From the NCBI GenBank assembly GCA_001683985.1, contig MAEO01000150.1, positions 1-36,406 of the forward strand: a stretch of 36,406 bases of DNA. Reading direction: 5' to 3'. A program made the position numbers and the translations under genes. Below are positions 33,351 through 36,406 of this stretch, piece by piece (position 1 is the stretch's first letter; each line of letters begins with the position of its first letter). The DNA comes from Smithella sp. M82. Its GTDB lineage: Bacteria; Desulfobacterota; Syntrophia; Syntrophales; Smithellaceae. A model generated the notes under the pieces. The model had not been told where the DNA came from. It saw only the letters and a program-made list of their open reading frames with translations, and ran no database searches.

Positions 33351-34355
33351 ATGAAAGGTGTCTTATTGAAAAAAAATATTGCTATTCTGATAGTAAATTG
33401 GAAATCATCGGCCATGCTGCTGCGCTGTCTTGAATGTATTGCTAGACAGGAATCTGTAAAACCGGATATTTTTGTTTTAGATAATAGTAGTGACGATCAT
33501 CTGGCAGAAGTTTATTGCAATAGATTTCCTGCCGTGCAATTTTACAAAAGCGATAGAAATCTTGGTTTTGCGGCGGGGAATAATCTGCTCTTTCAGAAAA
33601 CAGAGGGATATGAATGGATAGCCTTGGTAAATCCGGATGCGTTTCTGGAACCGGATTGGTTAAGCAAGATGATTTCTGCCGCAGGTACTCATCCTGAATT
33701 TTCATTCTTTGCTTCTCGTCTTACTCAATCTGCAAATCATGAGATTCTTGACGGTGATGGCGATACGATGCATGTATCCGGATTGGCATGGCGAAAAGGT
33801 AATTGCCGGCCTATTCCCAATAATGTTGCGGAACCTCGAGAGATATTTTCCGCCTGTGCAGCAGCAGCTCTATATCAGCGTAATATATTTGAATCGGTGG
33901 GCGGATTTGATGAAGATTATTTTTGCTACTGTGAAGATGTCGATCTGGGGTTCCGAATGCGTCTGGCCGGCCATCGTTGTTTGCTGGTCCCTGATGCAGT
34001 GGCTTATCATGTAGGAGCGGCGACAACCGGAAACCGGCATAGCGATTTTGCCGTTTACCATGGTCACAGGAATATGGTATGGACATATGTTAAGAACATG
34101 CCCGGCATGCTTTTTTGGTTGTTGCTTCCTGCGCATATCGCAGTTAATATTGTGACCATAGTTTGGTTTTCCTTGCGTGGACAGGCCACAGTGATCTTGA
34201 AGGCAAAATGGGACGCGCTCTGTGGTATTCCCGGTATGTGGAAAAAGAGACATGATATTCAACGAAAACGAGTTACTTCCGTTGGTGAAATTTGGAAGAT
34301 TCTGGATAAAAGTTTTTTCCCCCGCTTGTCACAATTCCGCTGGAGGTCTTATTAA
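33351..34355 (+). CDS. Glycosyltransferase family 2 (rhamnosyltransferase-like)
   Basis: The 334-residue protein has IAILIVNWKSSAMLLRCLEC, VLDNSSDD, NLGFAAGNNLLF, WIALVNPDAFLEPDW (NPD in place of DXD) and FSACAAAALYQRNIFESVGGFDEDYF with CEDVDLGFRMRLAGHRC. This is the GT2 subgroup of O-antigen rhamnosyltransferases, with a hydrophobic C-terminal stretch (MLFWLLLPAHIAVNIVTIVWF) that probably contacts the membrane. ATG 33351 has poor spacing to AAAGG; TTG 33366 with AAAGGTG upstream gives a shorter N-terminus (KKNIAIL) and may be the real start. It is directly followed by another GT2 gene. Confidence 0.9.
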   Translation: MKGVLLKKNIAILIVNWKSSAMLLRCLECIARQESVKPDIFVLDNSSDDHLAEVYCNRFPAVQFYKSDRNLGFAAGNNLLFQKTEGYEWIALVNPDAFLEPDWLSKMISAAGTHPEFSFFASRLTQSANHEILDGDGDTMHVSGLAWRKGNCRPIPNNVAEPREIFSACAAAALYQRNIFESVGGFDEDYFCYCEDVDLGFRMRLAGHRCLLVPDAVAYHVGAATTGNRHSDFAVYHGHRNMVWTYVKNMPGMLFWLLLPAHIAVNIVTIVWFSLRGQATVILKAKWDALCGIPGMWKKRHDIQRKRVTSVGEIWKILDKSFFPRLSQFRWRSY

Positions 34356-35261
34356 TTGTCTAAAGTATCCGCTATCGTTGTTAACTATAATGCAGGTTCT
34401 GTACTGAATGAAACTGTAAAGTTGCTTTTGGATTTAAAGCCTGTTGCACAAGTGATCGTAGTTGATAACGGATCTACTGATCACAGTATGGGATCTATTG
34501 AGAATCTGGCGCTTTCGCAGTCTCATTTGATATGCATTCGCAATAATAAAAACCTTGGTTTTGCCAAGGCTTGTAATATAGGTGTCGTTGCTGCCGGGGA
34601 AAGTGAATATTTGCTTTTTCTGAATCCGGATTGTCTGCCTGCACAAGATGCTCTGGAGAAATTACTGATCTGTATGAAATCATCACAGCAAACGGGGATG
34701 GCCGGACCTCTGGTTCTCAATCCTGATGGCACGGAACAACCGGGAGGGCGACGCGCCGTGCCGACACCATGGAGGTCTTTCGTTCGCGTCTTCGGCTTTT
34801 TCAACTTTCGCAAACGCTACCCCAGGCTTTTCTCGGATTTCCTGCTTCATCATCAGCCACTTCCGGATGTTCCTGTTGAGGTTGAAGCTATTTCCGGATC
34901 GTGTATGCTGGTAAATCGTGCGGCGCTGAAAGATGTCGGTCTGTTGGATGAAGGGTATTTTCTGCATTGTGAAGATCTGGATTGGTGCATGCGCTTTCGC
35001 CAGCGTGGTTGGAAAATAATGTTTGTTCCTGATGCTCATGTAACTCATCATCAGGGGACATGCAGTAAAACGAGGCCGATTTTTGTGGAATGGCATAAAC
35101 ACAAAGGCATGATGCGCTTCTATGGTAAATTTTTCCGTCATCAGTATCCGGGTGTCTTGATGCTGGTGGTGGCAACAGGGGTGTGGTTAAGATTCGGTGC
35201 GATGGCTGTTTCGCATAGCGTCCGTCGTGTCGGAGAAAGGTTGCTGCATGGTTGGTTATAA
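34356..35261 (+). CDS. Glycosyltransferase family 2
   Basis: The 301-residue protein has VSAIVVNYNAGSVLNETVKL, VIVVDNGSTDHSM, NKNLGFAKACNIG, YLLFLNPDCLPAQDAL and AISGSCMLVNRAALKDVGLLDEGYFLHCEDLDWCMRFRQRGW. These are rhamnosyl/galactosyltransferase-type GT2 signatures. Its TTG start abuts the TAA of the preceding gene, with TGGAGG 9 bp upstream, so translation is coupled. The 3' end overlaps the epimerase-like gene by 14 bp. Loop features such as PGGRRAVPTPW are shared with other WbbL-like proteins. Sugar specificity is unknown. Confidence 0.9.
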   Translation: MSKVSAIVVNYNAGSVLNETVKLLLDLKPVAQVIVVDNGSTDHSMGSIENLALSQSHLICIRNNKNLGFAKACNIGVVAAGESEYLLFLNPDCLPAQDALEKLLICMKSSQQTGMAGPLVLNPDGTEQPGGRRAVPTPWRSFVRVFGFFNFRKRYPRLFSDFLLHHQPLPDVPVEVEAISGSCMLVNRAALKDVGLLDEGYFLHCEDLDWCMRFRQRGWKIMFVPDAHVTHHQGTCSKTRPIFVEWHKHKGMMRFYGKFFRHQYPGVLMLVVATGVWLRFGAMAVSHSVRRVGERLLHGWL

Positions 35262-36155
35262 AGGCTGTGTCGGAGTTATCGGCGCAACAAGTATCATTGG
35301 GAAATATTTGCTGCCATTATTGGTTGAAGAAGGTTGGAATGTTGCGGCGTTTTCACGCCGGACGCAAAATGTAAAAGAATCTGCAGAAAATCAACGGATA
35401 ACGTGGCAGTTACTTGCAACATCGAAACTATCAGACGGCAGCAGGATTCAAGAATCAGAAAAACCGATTAATTTTTGGATAAGTCTTGCGCCTATCGCGG
35501 TTTTGTCAGAATACTTTGCGCTGCTTTTGGCCCATGATGCCAGGCATGTTGTGGCTGTTTCATCTACAAGCAGGTTTACCAAAAGTGAATCTTCAGATAA
35601 ACAAGAAAAAAAATTGCAAAAGATTTAACTGAAGGCGAAGAAGATTTGATTGCCTGGGCAGAAAGAGAGAAGTTAACTTTTACCATATTGAGGCCGACAT
35701 TGATTTACGATCCCGGGCATGATAAGAATATCAGCGTGATTGCTTCTTTTATCCGGCGCTTTTCTTTTTTCCCTGTGTTGGGGACAGCATGCGGACGGAG
35801 GCAGCCTATACATGCTCAGGATGTTGCGTCATGCTGTGTTGCTGCGCTGACTTCAAAAGCCGCAATGAATAAATGTTATAACATATCCGGTAAAGAAATA
35901 ATTAGTTACAGAGAGATGGTTAATCGTATTTTTGCTGCTCTACATAAAAGGCCGCGTATTGTAACATTTCCTCTCTGGCTTTTCCGGTTGGCATTATTGT
36001 TTTTAAGAGTTTTACCGCCTTTCAGGAAGTGGTCGGTTGCTATGGCTCAAAGAATGAACCAGGATCTTGTTTTTAGCCACGATGATGCCCGTCGCGATTT
36101 GGGATTTGAACCGCGTCCTTTTCAGTTGACAGAAGAAGATCTGACTCGACAATAG
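35248..36155 (+). pseudogene. NAD(P)-dependent epimerase-like (SDR) gene with a -1 frameshift at A8
   Basis: The best start is ATG 35248 after GAGAAAGG. The N-terminal part has the Rossmann motif GVIGATSIIGKYLLPLLVEEG, FSRR, and VVAVSSTSRF (35560 region), ending in a stop at 35626-35628. The continuation, AKDLTEGEEDLIAWAEREKL then TFTILRPTLIYDPG, QPIHAQDVASCCVAAL and CYNISGKEIISYREMV, lies one base back. The join is at a run of eight A (35606-35613). A single missing A, a sequence error or -1 slippage on A-AAA-AAA would each explain it. Both halves look otherwise well preserved. The full product would be about 300 residues, probably acting on a sugar nucleotide or on a lipid-linked sugar. Confidence 0.8.
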
Positions 36156-36237
36156 TGACCATTGTTATAATATCTTCATATAAATCAGATAACAATAATC
36201 CTCCCTGTTTCTTAATTCAGGTTACAGAACAAATAAT

Positions 36238-36406
36238 GTGAAACCCACATGACGGCACGCCGTCACAAAGGAGCATGAAAATCCCCCCTCACCCCCCTTT
36301 AGAAAAGGGGGGAACTCAAGCCCTGTCCTCTTTGCCCAAGAGGGGAACTTCCCCCTTTAGAAAAGGGGGATGGAGGGGGATTTGATGAGGATAGTTTTTA
36401 AATAAC
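36238..36406 (+). repeat. Composite dispersed repeat, copy D (cut by window end)
   Basis: It begins GTGAAACCC 83 bp after the epimerase stop, has the TGACGGCacGCCGTCA hairpin, one full tandem unit (36293-36350) and the start of the AT-rich tail, and runs off the window. Bases 36239-36325 equal 24397-24483 of copy C. GGATGGAGGG replaces GGATTGAGGG of B and C. The 82-bp gap before it (36156-36237) is AT-rich, with only a weak TTGTTAT/ATAACAA inverted pair. Confidence 0.9.

Noticed and set aside
34683..35141. 152-codon minus-strand frame opposite the GT2 gene at 34356
   Set aside because: It is a shadow frame of a clearly conserved GT2 gene.
36156..36237. TTGTTAT...ATAACAA inverted pair as a terminator or attachment site
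   Set aside because: The arms are short and AT-only with a long loop; this is expected by chance in such AT-rich DNA.

Overview
The window looks like chromosomal DNA of a Gram-negative anaerobe, most likely a member of Desulfobacterota (Syntrophia-like). This is an inference, not a proof. It rests on LPS-core and O-glycan genes (GT9 heptosyltransferase-like, WaaE-like and ArnT-like proteins, Wzm/Wzt), an acyl-CoA ligase remnant and an acetyl-CoA acetyltransferase typical of fatty-acid degraders, and moderate GC content. Nearly all of it is a surface-glycan biosynthesis island with some housekeeping genes (gpmI, folD) embedded.

Layout. 1-1007: a dispersed repeat runs into a decayed acyl-CoA ligase. 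1039-2670: gpmI, with a good promoter. 2700-3950: a small palindromic repeat, a stray copy of the thiolase 3' end, and an AT-rich DUF268 methyltransferase-like gene. 3952-8884 (minus): a compact operon of carbamoyltransferase, SxtJ-like membrane protein, 52-aa DUF5989 protein, membrane-anchored SGNH hydrolase and thiolase. The first four reproduce the content and order of sxtI-J-K-L from cyanobacterial saxitoxin clusters, here in a glycan setting. 9215-13808 (plus): folD, two methyltransferases and two glycosyltransferase-type genes. 13833-17687 (minus): GT4, GT2 and a polytopic GT39/ArnT-like enzyme. 17964-24372 (plus): WaaE-like GT2, GT2, DUF218/ElyC-like protein, initiating phosphoglycosyl transferase, PglF/WbpM-like dehydratase and GT9. 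24658-26959: Wzm/Wzt exporter and a DPM1-like GT2. 27.0-33.3 kb: a mosaic of remnants (RmlA tail, GT4 tail, frameshifted GT2 joined to an IS3 transposase tail) around an intact-looking 1328-residue four-domain FkbM-GT4-GT2-GT2 protein. 33351-36155: two GT2 genes and a frameshifted epimerase-like gene.

How the genes fit together. PglF-like dehydratase and PglC-like transferase can start a glycan on undecaprenyl phosphate. The GT2/GT4 enzymes extend it, and methyl- and carbamoyltransferases decorate it. Wzm/Wzt can flip it, and the GT9, WaaE-like and ArnT-like enzymes are typical of core or lipid-A modification.

The most striking structural feature is a composite repeat found four times in the same orientation (1-73, 18714-18888, 24396-24663, 36238-window end). 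Its downstream edge lies at or next to the start codon of the following gene, and its upstream edge lies at or soon after the stop of the preceding gene. It carries a ~58-60 bp internal tandem unit in varying copy number. The repeats divide the island into cassettes that could recombine.
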